Source: Pseudoalteromonas sp. P1-9 | GTDB taxonomy: Bacteria; Pseudomonadota; Gammaproteobacteria; Enterobacterales; Alteromonadaceae | Length of the DNA: 64,000 nt | Assembly: GCF_001399975.1 (NCBI RefSeq) | Contig: NZ_LKBD01000005.1 | Coordinates: 162,814 to 226,813, forward strand | Reading direction: 5' to 3' | Part shown: piece after piece, positions 9,201-18,826 of the stretch | How positions within the stretch are numbered: position 1 is the stretch's first letter | Layout of the letters: the number at the start of each line of letters is the position of its first letter | Program-made: the position numbers and the translations under genes | The notes under the pieces: model-generated | What the model was told of the DNA's origin: nothing | Databases searched by the model: none | The model's input: the letters and a program-made list of their open reading frames with translations, nothing else

Positions 9201-10217
9201 TTATTTAAAGCGTTTGGCCTTTTCAATTCGCTCTTTTATAGCAGGGTGCGAACTTAGGTACTTAAGAAAATCACCTGAGCCGTTTGCATCAAAACTGTCC
9301 ATGGCATCGGCAAAGGCACTGGGTGAGTAACCTAACTCAGCTAAATGTTGAAGTGCAAAATCATCGGCTTCACTTTCCATATCGCGTGAAAAGCTTGCTT
9401 GCACTAAGGTTGAGCTGGCACCAACAAATAGCTCGCCTACGGTTTCGAGATCGCCAAATAACAGTGCAAACACAATGGCATTTGATAAAGACTGCGCGAC
9501 TAAACGCATACCGTGTTTACCTTCAACATGACCAATTTCATGTAAAATAATAGCCATTAACATGCTATCTAATTTGTTTTCATCATATTCACGTAATTGC
9601 GTAATAAGGTCGTCGGTTACGATTACGGTACCGTCAGGTAGCGCAAGTGCGTTCGCACCAAAATACGCGCTTTGGTATGTAAATATTTGATAGCGCTGTT
9701 TGTCTAAATTCAAAGCCGTTGTGGCATTTGAAAACAGCAGTTCGATATGCTGTTGTGTGGGCTTATCAAGTTCAGATGGCTCAAGAAACGCCTTTTCTAA
9801 AATCGTAAAACTTTGCTCGCCCATGTAGTTCGGCACACTTGGTGGCAACCAATCAACACTTTTACTGGCAAGCGCGGGCATAGCAACCATAATAAGCCAA
9901 TAAATGAGTAGCGGCGCTAAAATGATACTGGCAAACACACTGATTTTATGACTTTCTAACGTGCTAAGCAGTGAACCTGTTTGGCGTTGAACACGCCAAG
10001 ATTTGTCATTGGGAATAAACATGTCGCCATTTTCAAAGCGAACTTCGGTTGCGACCCCGGGAATTGCATCACTCAACGAAATAGAGCTTAAATTATGGGC
10101 TCCATATTCAACACCGTCTTGAATGATACTGATATGAGATTCTGTTACTACCAGCTTAACAGCACACGAGCGTGTGCTGCCAGCTTGATAGAGTTTACCA
10201 TCGACTAGTTGATTCAT
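9201..10217 (-). CDS. M48-family membrane metalloprotease
   Basis: A 338-residue zinc protease. The N-terminal 90 residues form a beta-rich cytoplasmic domain (GKLYQAGSTRSCAVKL onward). A membrane helix follows (about 95-117, ISVFASIILAPLLIYWLIMV), then the M48 peptidase domain with zinc-binding HEIGHVEGKH near residue 224 and the downstream glutamate in ESEADDFA. It overlaps the upstream DUF898 gene by one base (TGATG), so the two are translationally coupled. The likely role is membrane or periplasmic protein quality control together with its partner; the substrate is unknown. Confidence 0.92.
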   Translation of the reverse strand: MNQLVDGKLYQAGSTRSCAVKLVVTESHISIIQDGVEYGAHNLSSISLSDAIPGVATEVRFENGDMFIPNDKSWRVQRQTGSLLSTLESHKISVFASIILAPLLIYWLIMVAMPALASKSVDWLPPSVPNYMGEQSFTILEKAFLEPSELDKPTQQHIELLFSNATTALNLDKQRYQIFTYQSAYFGANALALPDGTVIVTDDLITQLREYDENKLDSMLMAIILHEIGHVEGKHGMRLVAQSLSNAIVFALLFGDLETVGELFVGASSTLVQASFSRDMESEADDFALQHLAELGYSPSAFADAMDSFDANGSGDFLKYLSSHPAIKERIEKAKRFK

Positions 10218-11296
10218 CAGGTGATGGCAATATCTAAGTCGAATACTTCTGCGATTTCTTCGCCAATAGCGGATTGATCACTGGTCATATCATCAATCAC
10301 ATTATCTGCGTTTTCATGGATTTCTACAAACGTACCGTTTGCTAAATAACGTGCAGCACGAATTTTTGCCCACGGGTAAGCTAACCCAAGTGACAAACCA
10401 ATCGCGATTAAGTTAAAAAATACCAAACGTGCAAATTGCATCTCAGTAATTGTTGATTCAAATTTAGCAACGTCTTTGATTTCGCTGTTAGCAAAGTTGT
10501 GTGCACGAATACGTGCTTGATAAATACCGGTAATAAGCGCAAACATACCGATATACAACAGCGCAGTAATTGGCGCAATTACAAATGCAGCAGTACTCAT
10601 GCCTGCTGAATCTAAATTAGCCATATCAACAGTAGCACCAAAAATAGCGGCGCCGATACCGATAACAATTGCGAAACCAAACATGGCACCAATTGACACT
10701 GCAACAACTAACAGTGCGGCAACATAGTAATCGGTTGTAGACAGCGTTGCTTCAACCTTGCGATCACCATAAGTAATGTTGTTTAAAATATAGGAATTAA
10801 TTTTCTTCATCACCCAAGGCACTAACAGGTATAAGGTAAATACCGATAAAATTGGGAAAATAATGAAAACAAGAAACGCTTCGCCATAGCTGCCGTTAAA
10901 ACCAAAACGTACATTTCGATAGCTTGTCATACGGTGTTGAAATCGCATGCTTCGGTTAATAACCCAAGGCATTAAAAATAATGCGATTAGCATAATAAAT
11001 AAGCCAAGAATTGGAACAAATTGTACGCTACCAACGTATATAGCAAATAATACGACGGCAATAATACGGCCGATTAAAATTTGGATTGGATTAGCAAGAT
11101 AGGTAAATTGGTGTCCATCGACACTGGTATTACTGTAAAAGTAGCGATGTGTTCTGACTTTAGCCCAAGCAGAATAAATGCCGAGGGTGAGTACAGTAAG
11201 CACTATATTAACTATCCAGATTGAAAAAAATTGGCCAGTTTGACCTGCGAATTGAACTTGCGAACGGCGAGTTTGCGGCGCTGTGTTTAGGTCCAT
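10217..11296 (-). CDS. YjgN-family (DUF898) polytopic membrane protein
   Basis: A 359-residue protein with about eight membrane helices and two copies of the DUF898 pattern: FFSIWIVNIVLTVLTLGIYSAWAKVRTHRYFY near the N-terminus and a matching LGLAYPWAKIRAARYLANGTF near residue 310. YjgN function is unknown. The stop overlaps the start of the M48 protease gene, a pairing that suggests the two proteins work together in the inner membrane. Confidence 0.9.
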   Translation of the reverse strand: MDLNTAPQTRRSQVQFAGQTGQFFSIWIVNIVLTVLTLGIYSAWAKVRTHRYFYSNTSVDGHQFTYLANPIQILIGRIIAVVLFAIYVGSVQFVPILGLFIMLIALFLMPWVINRSMRFQHRMTSYRNVRFGFNGSYGEAFLVFIIFPILSVFTLYLLVPWVMKKINSYILNNITYGDRKVEATLSTTDYYVAALLVVAVSIGAMFGFAIVIGIGAAIFGATVDMANLDSAGMSTAAFVIAPITALLYIGMFALITGIYQARIRAHNFANSEIKDVAKFESTITEMQFARLVFFNLIAIGLSLGLAYPWAKIRAARYLANGTFVEIHENADNVIDDMTSDQSAIGEEIAEVFDLDIAIT

Positions 11297-11376
11297 TAAA
11301 CGTTTCCTGATTGTATGTAATTGTTAAGCGAACACATTATAAATCATTTAGTTACAAATTAGAACTTGATAATTAT

Positions 11377-11553
11377 ATGAAAAGCTATGCAGTTAGCTTG
11401 AATAAATCTTCAGGAGATTACGGGTTGTTTCTGGTAGTTGATTTGACATTCAAAGGCAAAGCCTCTAAGAAAGGGGCACGTAGATTATTGTTGGATTTAT
11501 CGAATAAACCAATTTTTAACAAATACAACGAGTTAAAAATTAATGACCATTAA
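11377..11553 (+). CDS. Possible small hypothetical protein
   Basis: An open frame of 58 residues from ATG 11377 (80 if a TTG at 11311 is used), rich in Lys and beta-type residues (YGLFLVVDLTFKGKASKKG). Codon choice resembles neighbours, but there is no clear ribosome site and I recognise no family. It lies alone between the DUF898 gene and the arginase-family gene. Confidence 0.3.
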   Translation: MKSYAVSLNKSSGDYGLFLVVDLTFKGKASKKGARRLLLDLSNKPIFNKYNELKINDH

Positions 11554-11669
11554 ATGATACCTTGCTAAGTTTTGTAATGAGCGTATTTGGTAGCAAATGG
11601 TATTTCCAGCAATAAATTTTTAATTTATGCATAATTATATGACTGATTATGCTTTGTTCGGAGCTGAAT

Positions 11670-12782
11670 ATGAGCGACTCTAAAAACGCATTTATTGAAA
11701 AAGTAACAAATTGCTTATGCCCACCGGGTAACGGTGTTTTCACCGTTAACACGGCAAAAGAGCGAAAAGAAGCGCTGCACCAGTCAATCTATGGTCAGAC
11801 CGAAAACATCGATGCGCTGTGGCGTGATAGCCTGCAAACTATTGAACAAAGTGAATATAGCGCAGTAACGTTAGGCATCAGCTCAGATTGCGGCGGCGGT
11901 ATTTTACGCGGTGCAAATTGGGGGCCGCTATTTTTACGCAGCACCTTAATGGAACAACAGCCAAGTGCGAAAACATTCGATTTAGGTGACGTACGTGTTA
12001 TTCCGCACTTGCTACATGATAAATACTTAAACGATGGTACGATTTCAAACTGCCAAAAAGCGCTTTATCAAGATGAAAGCAGCGATTATCACGTGAGCCC
12101 ATTATCAATTACCGAAGATGTGTGTGATGATTTTTATACCAATTTTCCAGATAAAGGGATTTTTGGTATTGGTGGCGACCACTCAATTAGTTACCCATTA
12201 ACTAAGTCGTACTTAAAGGCAAAACGTGCACAGGGTAAACGCACTGCAATTATTCACTTTGATGCACACACCGACCTACTTGTTGAGCGTTTAGGCATTG
12301 ATTTATGTTTTGGCTCTTGGTGTACACACATTCTCGAGTTTTTACCGGCGCCACATCATTTAATTCAGTTTGGTATTCGCTCAAGTGGTAAAGATAAAAC
12401 ACATTGGGAATCTACATTTGGTGTTAAACAACATTGGGCGCACGAGATTAGAGAACAGGGTGCACAAGCAATCGTTGACCAAGTAACTGCACAGTTAAAA
12501 GCAGATAATGTCGACGAGCTTTACGTTAGTTTTGATATTGATGCCCTTGATGCAACATTTGCAGCGGCAACGGGAACACCTGAATACGATGGTATGACGC
12601 CAGATGAAGCAATGCTAATTTTAAATGCACTTGCTAAAGAGTTCCCAATTACGGGCGCAGATATGATGGAAATTGCACCGTTTACCGATGCATCACACAG
12701 TGGTAAACAAGCCTCTGAAAGTACATTGCGAGAGGGAGCAAAAATTTCAGCCTTGTTAATCGATGCGATGAACAGTAAGTAA
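11670..12782 (+). CDS. Arginase/agmatinase/formimidoylglutamase-family ureohydrolase
   Basis: A 370-residue binuclear-manganese hydrolase of the ureohydrolase superfamily. Metal ligands are visible in GGDHS (near residue 168), HFDAHTDLL (near 195) and SFDIDALDATFAA (near 287). These enzymes cleave guanidino or formimino groups; substrate (arginine, agmatine, formiminoglutamate or other) cannot be fixed from the motifs. It is longer than typical agmatinases because of about 100 N-terminal residues, including a CGGGILRGANWGPLFLR segment. Start ATG 11670 is set by GGAG at 11660-11663. No hut or arginine-catabolism gene is adjacent. Confidence 0.88.
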   Translation: MSDSKNAFIEKVTNCLCPPGNGVFTVNTAKERKEALHQSIYGQTENIDALWRDSLQTIEQSEYSAVTLGISSDCGGGILRGANWGPLFLRSTLMEQQPSAKTFDLGDVRVIPHLLHDKYLNDGTISNCQKALYQDESSDYHVSPLSITEDVCDDFYTNFPDKGIFGIGGDHSISYPLTKSYLKAKRAQGKRTAIIHFDAHTDLLVERLGIDLCFGSWCTHILEFLPAPHHLIQFGIRSSGKDKTHWESTFGVKQHWAHEIREQGAQAIVDQVTAQLKADNVDELYVSFDIDALDATFAAATGTPEYDGMTPDEAMLILNALAKEFPITGADMMEIAPFTDASHSGKQASESTLREGAKISALLIDAMNSK

Positions 12783-12785
12783 ATT

Positions 12786-12813
12786 AAAAAAGGTGCCAAA
12801 TGGCACCTTTTTT
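12786..12813 (+). terminator. Rho-independent terminator
   Basis: Stem AGGTGCC/GGCACCT (12791-12797 and 12802-12808, extended by A:T pairs), 4-base loop, followed by a T run. It lies just after the ureohydrolase stop. Confidence 0.85.
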
Positions 12814-12891
12814 GCTCTTATAGTTTCTAAAGTCAATAACAGGGTTTACACTTAACAGTATGAAACCCCGTGATTTATCAAAAAGGTAAAG

Positions 12892-13593
12892 ATGGTAAAC
12901 CGATTAGCCGCACTGTATGTTTTGTTATGCTTAATGCCTATTAGTGCGTTCGGTAAACTGACGGTATTCACTGAAAATTTAAGTGGCTTTCAATATTACA
13001 ATGAGCACGGTAAATTTGTTGGGCCCAACTTTGATAAGGTGCACCGTGCGTTAAGTGCTGCAAATATTGATTATGAGCTAAATGTACTTGGCTGGTCACT
13101 CGCTTATAACGGGGTGCTACGCGACCCAAATGCGTGTATCTTTTCGCTTGCTCGTTTACCAATGCGTGAGCCTCATTTTAAGTGGGTTGCTAAATTAAGC
13201 TACTTTACGGCGTATTTTTATGCATTACCTGAAAAGCAAATTAAATTCGAGTCAATCCTGGCCGCAAAAGAATATAAAACCGCGGTAATAGAGAACAATT
13301 TTAGCCACCATTATTTAACACAACATGGGTTTAAATTAGGTGCGCAATTATTAGTGATTGAGAATGTCGATAGATTGTTTCACATTATGAAGCAGCGTAA
13401 GCACGTACTTGATCTTATTGTATTGAACGAAATGCAATACAAAACGCAGCGCGAAATTGACAAAACTACTCCTGAATTAAGCAAGGTGTTCAAATTTAAA
13501 CAAGAAGCAACGAGTTTATACTTCGCATGTAATACTAAAATTAGCGACGATACGATAGCTAAAATAAAAACAGGGTTTGAAGCTGTAAATTAG
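12892..13593 (+). CDS. Periplasmic solute-binding-like protein (SBP_bac_3 type)
   Basis: A 233-residue protein with a signal peptide (LAALYVLLCLMPISAFG, cleavage near residue 21) and the fold pattern of family-3 extracellular solute-binding proteins: LTVFTENLSGFQYYNEHGK, GPNFDKVHRAL, then a lobe with FSLARLPMREPHFKWVAKL. No permease or ATPase is nearby. Like many orphan members in Alteromonadales it may sense or scavenge amino acids, or act without a transporter. The ligand is unknown. Confidence 0.85.
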   Translation: MVNRLAALYVLLCLMPISAFGKLTVFTENLSGFQYYNEHGKFVGPNFDKVHRALSAANIDYELNVLGWSLAYNGVLRDPNACIFSLARLPMREPHFKWVAKLSYFTAYFYALPEKQIKFESILAAKEYKTAVIENNFSHHYLTQHGFKLGAQLLVIENVDRLFHIMKQRKHVLDLIVLNEMQYKTQREIDKTTPELSKVFKFKQEATSLYFACNTKISDDTIAKIKTGFEAVN

Positions 13594-13673
13594 TTTTAAA
13601 TGTGTTTATTGTGTTTTATTTGCTGAGCAATGCAAATTAGATTATTTGCGTTACATTAGGTGAGCACTGGTGA

Positions 13674-13706
13674 TAATTAAGCGCTCATAAAATGAGCGCT
13701 TAATTA
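13674..13706. terminator. Bidirectional terminator hairpin
   Basis: A perfect 14-base inverted repeat (13674-13687 and 13693-13706; arm TAATTAAGCGCTCA) with a 5-base loop lies between two convergent genes. The A:T ends of the stem supply a U-rich tail in both directions. Confidence 0.8.
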
Positions 13707-13718
13707 ATGGTTGTCAGC

Positions 13719-14507
13719 TTAATCAAACAGGGCGACGGTTTGACGACTCATAGCTAACAATTCACCCGCCTGATTATAAATATTTGCTTCTTCACAGGCA
13801 TACCCATCGCGACTATGATGGGTAAACGCATCAAAACCAAGCCAAGCGTCAGCTGTTAATGGCTGGTGAGGTAAAAACTCAATATACCAAGACATTGAAC
13901 TGGCAGGGGCAACGTTTGCATACATTTGTAATTGTGCAGGCGGCCACGCATCCGTCAGCGCCAATATATGTGCAACAGTTAAGTCCTTCGGTGTTTCTTT
14001 TAAACGCATCCACCCGGCAAGTTCGCCATTTGATGCATTTGAAAACGGCATAGCACCTTTTTGAATATTAAAACTCATATGTTGGAAAAATTGGGGAGTT
14101 ATGCCTTCTATATAAGGAATAAGGTTTTGTTCATTAACCGGTGCTAACGGGCATGTCGCTTTATTTTCAACAATCACATTTGAATCACGTTTTATTGCAA
14201 AGCATCCTAGCGCAATCACCGCTACTTTGTCGTCTTGAATAATTCGCGCTTCAATTTGTGAGGCATTTTTACCTTCACGTAATAACGACAGTTCAATATT
14301 AAATGGCGCATCGGCTATTAGCGGGCCAACAAAATTAGTGCTGAGAGACAGTAACGTACGTTCTTCATTAATTAATGTACGCATTGCTGTATAAAGCATT
14401 GCAGCTGAAATACCACCGAAGGCTGTGCGGCCTTGGCACCAGTTTGCTGGAAAAGTTAACTGGGTAAGACGTAAATTAACTTGGTCTAATAATTGATCAA
14501 AATGCAT
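13719..14507 (-). CDS. Acyl-CoA thioesterase-like double-hotdog protein
   Basis: A 262-residue protein of the TesB-like/4HBT_3 thioesterase group. The first hotdog begins at PANWCQGRTAFGGISAAML, with the family F/GGxxAA turn. The second repeat carries WYIEFLPHQPLTADAWLGFD, and the protein ends EANIYNQAGELLAMSRQTVALF as TesB-like proteins do. The expected reaction is hydrolysis of acyl-CoA to free acid and CoA in the cytoplasm; chain-length preference is unknown. It stands alone, convergent with the solute-binding protein gene. Confidence 0.85.
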   Translation of the reverse strand: MHFDQLLDQVNLRLTQLTFPANWCQGRTAFGGISAAMLYTAMRTLINEERTLLSLSTNFVGPLIADAPFNIELSLLREGKNASQIEARIIQDDKVAVIALGCFAIKRDSNVIVENKATCPLAPVNEQNLIPYIEGITPQFFQHMSFNIQKGAMPFSNASNGELAGWMRLKETPKDLTVAHILALTDAWPPAQLQMYANVAPASSMSWYIEFLPHQPLTADAWLGFDAFTHHSRDGYACEEANIYNQAGELLAMSRQTVALFD

Positions 14508-14634
14508 AAGGATTTCATTTGTTATTGTAACTCGCTTGTTTATATCAAAAATACAGTGGTATGACCACTTATTGTATTAAAATCCATCATTGCAAAAAAA
14601 ATTTCAAAATTTTAAAAAAATTTACGTTTTACAG

Positions 14635-14662
14635 TTGAATTGTCATTACCTCACCCCTATTA
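14635..14662 (+). promoter_or_regulatory. Sigma-32 (heat-shock) promoter of dnaK
   Basis: GTTGAA with its TTGAA at 14635-14639, a 14-base spacer, then CCCCTATTA at 14654-14662. This matches the RpoH consensus CTTGAA-N(11-16)-CCCCATNT well. A-tract-rich DNA just upstream (14591-14623) could serve as an UP element. Confidence 0.85.
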
Positions 14663-14724
14663 AGTAACCATCTAAACGAATTAATCATTTTTTGATACAG
14701 AATTAAAGAAGTAGGAGAGGTTCC

Positions 14725-16647
14725 ATGGGTAAGATTATTGGTATCGACTTAGGCACAACAAACTCATGTGTTGCAGTATTAGACGGCGATAAGCCACGCG
14801 TAATTGAAAATGCAGAGGGTGAACGTACAACCCCATCAATTATCGCATATACAGATGAAGGTGAAACGCTTGTAGGTCAGCCTGCAAAGCGTCAAGCGGT
14901 AACAAACCCAACAAATACATTATTCGCAATTAAGCGTTTAATTGGTCGTCGTTTTGAAGACGAAGAAGTACAACGTGATATCGACATCATGCCATTCAAA
15001 ATTGTTAAAGCAGACAATGGCGATGCATGGGTAGAAGCAAAAGGCGAAAAACGCGCTGCACCACAAATCTCAGCTGAAGTTCTTAAGAAAATGAAGAAAA
15101 CAGCAGAAGATTTCTTAGGTGAAGCGGTAACTGGCGCAGTAATCACAGTACCGGCATACTTTAATGATGCACAGCGTCAAGCGACAAAAGACGCGGGTCG
15201 TATCGCGGGCCTTGATGTTAAACGTATTATCAACGAACCAACTGCTGCTGCACTTGCATACGGCATGGATAAGAAGCAAGGCGATAACGTCGTTGCTGTT
15301 TACGATTTAGGTGGTGGTACATTCGATATTTCTATCATCGAAATTGATGAAGTAGAAGGCGAGCACACGTTTGAAGTACTAGCAACAAATGGTGATACGC
15401 ACTTAGGTGGTGAAGATTTCGATAACCGCGTTATCAACTACCTAGTTGAAGAATTTAAGAAAGACCAAGGCATCAACTTAAAGACTGATCCACTTGCGAT
15501 GCAGCGTGTTAAAGAAGCTGCGGAAAAAGCGAAGATCGAACTATCAAGCGCGCAACAAACAGAAGTTAACCTTCCGTATGTAACTGCTGATGCGTCAGGT
15601 CCTAAGCATATGAACGTTAAACTAACGCGTGCTAAGTTAGAATCGCTTGTTGAAGATCTAGTAACACAATCACTAGAGCCGCTTAAAAAGGCACTAGCTG
15701 ACGCAGATCTTTCAGTTAGCGATGTTAACGATGTAATTCTAGTGGGTGGTCAAACACGTATGCCACTAGTACAAAAAGCGGTTACTGATTTCTTCGGTAA
15801 AGAGCCACGTAAAGATGTAAACCCTGATGAAGCAGTAGCTATGGGTGCTGCGGTTCAAGGTGGTGTTTTAGCGGGTGACGTTAAAGACGTACTATTGCTA
15901 GACGTTATTCCTCTTTCGCTAGGTATCGAGACAATGGGTCAGGTAATGACTGCATTAATCGAAAAGAACACAACGATTCCAACTAAGAAATCACAAGTGT
16001 TCTCAACTGCTGAAGACAACCAAAGCGCGGTAACAATTCACGTACTTCAAGGTGAGCGTAAGCAATCAAGCGCGAACAAATCACTAGGTCAATTCAACCT
16101 AGAAGGTATTCGCCCTGCACAGCGTGGCGCACCACAAATTGAAGTAACGTTTGACGTTGATGCTGATGGTATCTTACATGTATCTGCGAAAGATAAAGAC
16201 ACGGGTAAAGAGCAGAAGATCACAATCCAAGCATCTTCAGGTCTAAGCGACGATGAAATCGATGCAATGGTACGTGACGCGGAAGCAAACGCAGAAGAAG
16301 ATAAGAAGTTTGAAGAACTAGTACAAGCGCGTAACCAAGGTGACGCAATGGTTCACGGTACACGCAAGCAAATCGAAGAAGCAGGTGACGCATTACCAGC
16401 TGACGATAAAGCAGCGATTGAAGCAGCACTTTCAGAGCTAGAAACAGCAGTGAAAGGCGATGACAAAGCTGAAATCGAAGCGAAAACGCAAGCGCTTATC
16501 GAAAAATCGCAAAAACTAATGGAAATTGCGCAAGCAAATGCACAAGCGCAACAAGCTGGCGGCGACGCGGGCCAACAGCAACAAGCACAGCAAGACGACG
16601 ACGTTGTTGACGCTGAGTTTGAAGAAGTAAAAGACGATAAAAAGTAA
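14725..16647 (+). CDS. dnaK: Chaperone DnaK (Hsp70)
   Basis: A 640-residue Hsp70 of usual length. The ATPase domain starts at [20 protein letters not shown] and carries [17 protein letters not shown] (near 193) and [14 protein letters not shown]. The substrate-binding domain begins after the linker [16 protein letters not shown]. The C-terminus ends in the conserved [10 protein letters not shown] after an Ala/Gln-rich stretch. It folds and refolds proteins with DnaJ and GrpE in the cytosol. Ribosome site AGGAGAGG precedes ATG 14725. It is driven by a sigma-32-type promoter and followed by dnaJ. Confidence 0.99.
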   Translation: MGKIIGIDLGTTNSCVAVLDGDKPRVIENAEGERTTPSIIAYTDEGETLVGQPAKRQAVTNPTNTLFAIKRLIGRRFEDEEVQRDIDIMPFKIVKADNGDAWVEAKGEKRAAPQISAEVLKKMKKTAEDFLGEAVTGAVITVPAYFNDAQRQATKDAGRIAGLDVKRIINEPTAAALAYGMDKKQGDNVVAVYDLGGGTFDISIIEIDEVEGEHTFEVLATNGDTHLGGEDFDNRVINYLVEEFKKDQGINLKTDPLAMQRVKEAAEKAKIELSSAQQTEVNLPYVTADASGPKHMNVKLTRAKLESLVEDLVTQSLEPLKKALADADLSVSDVNDVILVGGQTRMPLVQKAVTDFFGKEPRKDVNPDEAVAMGAAVQGGVLAGDVKDVLLLDVIPLSLGIETMGQVMTALIEKNTTIPTKKSQVFSTAEDNQSAVTIHVLQGERKQSSANKSLGQFNLEGIRPAQRGAPQIEVTFDVDADGILHVSAKDKDTGKEQKITIQASSGLSDDEIDAMVRDAEANAEEDKKFEELVQARNQGDAMVHGTRKQIEEAGDALPADDKAAIEAALSELETAVKGDDKAEIEAKTQALIEKSQKLMEIAQANAQAQQAGGDAGQQQQAQQDDDVVDAEFEEVKDDKK

Positions 16648-16659
16648 TTTACTTTAAAG

Positions 16660-16691
16660 AGGGCGCGCGGGTTTCGACTCAGACGCGCCCT
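16660..16691 (+). terminator. GC-rich hairpin between dnaK and dnaJ
   Basis: Perfect 8-base stem (AGGGCGCG 16660-16667, CGCGCCCT 16684-16691) with a 16-base loop, followed by TTAG rather than a long T run. It probably acts as a partial terminator or mRNA-stability element lowering dnaJ relative to dnaK. Confidence 0.5.
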
Positions 16692-16784
16692 TAGTGTATC
16701 TAAAGGTTTTATGAATTTTGAGGCTAAAGACCCCGCTGGGGCAATGCAAATGCAGTTAGCCAACTAACGGGGAAAGCAGTAATT

Positions 16785-17924
16785 ATGTCAAAACGCGATT
16801 ATTATGAAGTACTAGGCGTTGCAAAAGACGCTAGCGATCGTGATATTAAAAAGGCATACAAACGCCTTGCTATGAAGTATCACCCAGATCGTACCGCAGG
16901 CGACAAAGACTTAGAAGCTAAGTTTAAAGAAGTAAAAGAAGCATACGAAATACTTGGCGACAGTCAAAAACGTCAAACATACGATCAATTTGGTCACGCA
17001 GCCTTTGAACAAGGCGGTGGCGGCGGTCACGGTGGCTTTGGCGGCGGTGCAGATTTTGGCGATATCTTTGGTGATGTATTCGGCGATATTTTTGGTGGCG
17101 GCGGCGGTGGTCGACGTCAATCTCGCCAACAACGTGGTGCTGACTTACGCTATAATCTAGATTTAAGTCTAGAAGAGGCTGTTCGCGGTAAAGACGTTGA
17201 AATTAAAGTGCCAACTTGGGTTTCATGTGAACCGTGTGATGGCTCTGGCGCGAAGAAAGGCTCTAAGCCACAAACATGTGGTACCTGTCATGGTCATGGC
17301 CAAGTACAAATGCGCCAAGGCTTCTTTGCCGTTCAGCAAACATGTCCTACATGTAATGGTAGCGGTCAAATTATCTCAGATCCATGTAATAAGTGTCATG
17401 GTCAGGGCCGCGTAGAAAAAACCAAGACCTTGTCTGTGAAAATTCCGGCAGGTGTTGATACTGGCGACCGTATTCGTCTAGCTGGCGAAGGTGAAGCTGG
17501 GCAACACGGTGCACCAGCAGGTGATTTATACGTGCAGGTTTCTGTTCGTGAACACCCAATTTTTGTGCGTGACGGCAGCAATCTATATTGTGAAGTACCA
17601 CTTAGCTTTACTACAGCAGCACTTGGTGGCGAAATTGAAGTACCAACGCTAGACGGTCGTGCAAAACTGAAAATTCCTTCAGAATGTCAGACGGATAAAA
17701 TGTTCCGTATGCGTGGTAAAGGCGTTAAGTCTGTTCGCGGCGGTGTGGTTGGTGATTTAATCTGTAAAGTAATTATTGAGACACCGGTTAACCTAAACGA
17801 GCGTCAAAAAGAGTTATTACGTGAATTAGATGATAGCATGGGCGGTGATAGCTCGCGCCATCGTCCAAAAGAGCAAGGATTCTTTGATGGTGTTAAGAAG
17901 TTTTTTGATGACTTAACTAAGTAA
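16785..17924 (+). CDS. dnaJ: Co-chaperone DnaJ (Hsp40)
   Basis: A 379-residue class A J-protein. The J domain (1-70) has HPD at 33-35 in [11 protein letters not shown] Gly/Phe-rich linker (about 75-110) follows. The zinc domain holds four CXXCXGXG motifs: [24 protein letters not shown] and CNKCHGQG. The C-terminal substrate-binding domain ends with [12 protein letters not shown]. It delivers unfolded clients to DnaK and stimulates its ATPase. It lies 137 bases after dnaK. Confidence 0.98.
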   Translation: MSKRDYYEVLGVAKDASDRDIKKAYKRLAMKYHPDRTAGDKDLEAKFKEVKEAYEILGDSQKRQTYDQFGHAAFEQGGGGGHGGFGGGADFGDIFGDVFGDIFGGGGGGRRQSRQQRGADLRYNLDLSLEEAVRGKDVEIKVPTWVSCEPCDGSGAKKGSKPQTCGTCHGHGQVQMRQGFFAVQQTCPTCNGSGQIISDPCNKCHGQGRVEKTKTLSVKIPAGVDTGDRIRLAGEGEAGQHGAPAGDLYVQVSVREHPIFVRDGSNLYCEVPLSFTTAALGGEIEVPTLDGRAKLKIPSECQTDKMFRMRGKGVKSVRGGVVGDLICKVIIETPVNLNERQKELLRELDDSMGGDSSRHRPKEQGFFDGVKKFFDDLTK

Positions 17925-17970
17925 TCTAGCTTAGTAACTTAGCCTATTAGGTTAGCTAAGTAAAAATATA

Positions 17971-17998
17971 AAAAAGGCTCACAACTGTGAGCCTTTTT
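17971..17998 (+). terminator. Rho-independent terminator after dnaJ
   Basis: Stem AAAAAGGCTCAC/GTGAGCCTTTTT (17971-17982 and 17987-17998), 4-base loop, ending in a T run on both strands. It can also serve the convergent lipoprotein gene. Confidence 0.9.
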
Positions 17999-18027
17999 TA
18001 TTGGCATTATATAATGAATATATGCAC

Positions 18028-18540
18028 TTATTTTTTGATTAAACCGCCAACTTCAAAGGATGTTTGCCACGTTTTATTATACTTAGCGTTTGTTTGTCCG
18101 CTTTGAATGCTAATTACGGCATCGTGCTTTGCGTTTTTAAATGTAGTTCGTTGGCTTTGATTTTGTGCAGTGTTATTTGCTTGCCATTGACTGCCCAAAC
18201 ATTGCGCTACTTGATTTACGGCTAAGTCAAACGCTTCACGGCTCTGTGATTCGTTATCGTATTGCTTTGCGCACTTGTAAGACACTCTTTCGTTATTCAT
18301 ACCGAGAATTTGACAACTATTGCCGAGCAAATGGTACTTTGGTGTCCACACATCGCCAAACTTAGTTTGAACACGTGTCGCTTTTAGCGGCTCGAATTGA
18401 TTTTCAAAACCATCAACTAAACCTTGAATTTTTTCACATGGCGTTAAGTTATCAACGTAGGCTGTTTGTGTTGGTGTGAGTGTTGAACCACAGCCTACTA
18501 AAGCCAAAAACAGTGATGCAGCAGAAATTTTACGAAACAT
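18028..18540 (-). CDS. Predicted lipoprotein, family unknown
   Basis: A 170-residue protein with a lipoprotein signal (MFRKISAASLFLALVGCGS; lipobox LVGC, lipidated Cys near residue 17). The mature part contains four or five further cysteines and a Gln/Asn-rich segment (NNTAQNQSQRTTF). I do not recognise the family. It is convergent with dnaJ and divergent from the chemotaxis receptor gene, so it is probably a single-gene unit. Confidence 0.75.
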   Translation of the reverse strand: MFRKISAASLFLALVGCGSTLTPTQTAYVDNLTPCEKIQGLVDGFENQFEPLKATRVQTKFGDVWTPKYHLLGNSCQILGMNNERVSYKCAKQYDNESQSREAFDLAVNQVAQCLGSQWQANNTAQNQSQRTTFKNAKHDAVISIQSGQTNAKYNKTWQTSFEVGGLIKK

Positions 18541-18826
18541 AATGCTATCCCTAATAATTTGCCATCAGCATAGCGAGACTTAAAAAGAAAATCTATGCTT
18601 AACGTATGCAATATTGTGATTTATCAATTTTCAAAATGTGTATTGCGTAGCATTTAATCAAGCTTAAAATTAATTGTTAAATTTGCAATAAACAAAAGCC
18701 AAATCAAATACTAATTTTTAATTTAGATTTAAAATTGTGACATAGGAAAATGAGCCAACAGGCATTACAAACCGTACAACTGATGTTGTATTACCGTTTA
18801 TGTATGAGCACTATTTGGAAGTTTAA

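Noticed and set aside
16353..16763. Cys/Ala/Ser-rich minus-strand frame opposite the dnaK 3' end
   Set aside because: Antisense shadow created by the repetitive Ala/Gln codons of the DnaK tail.
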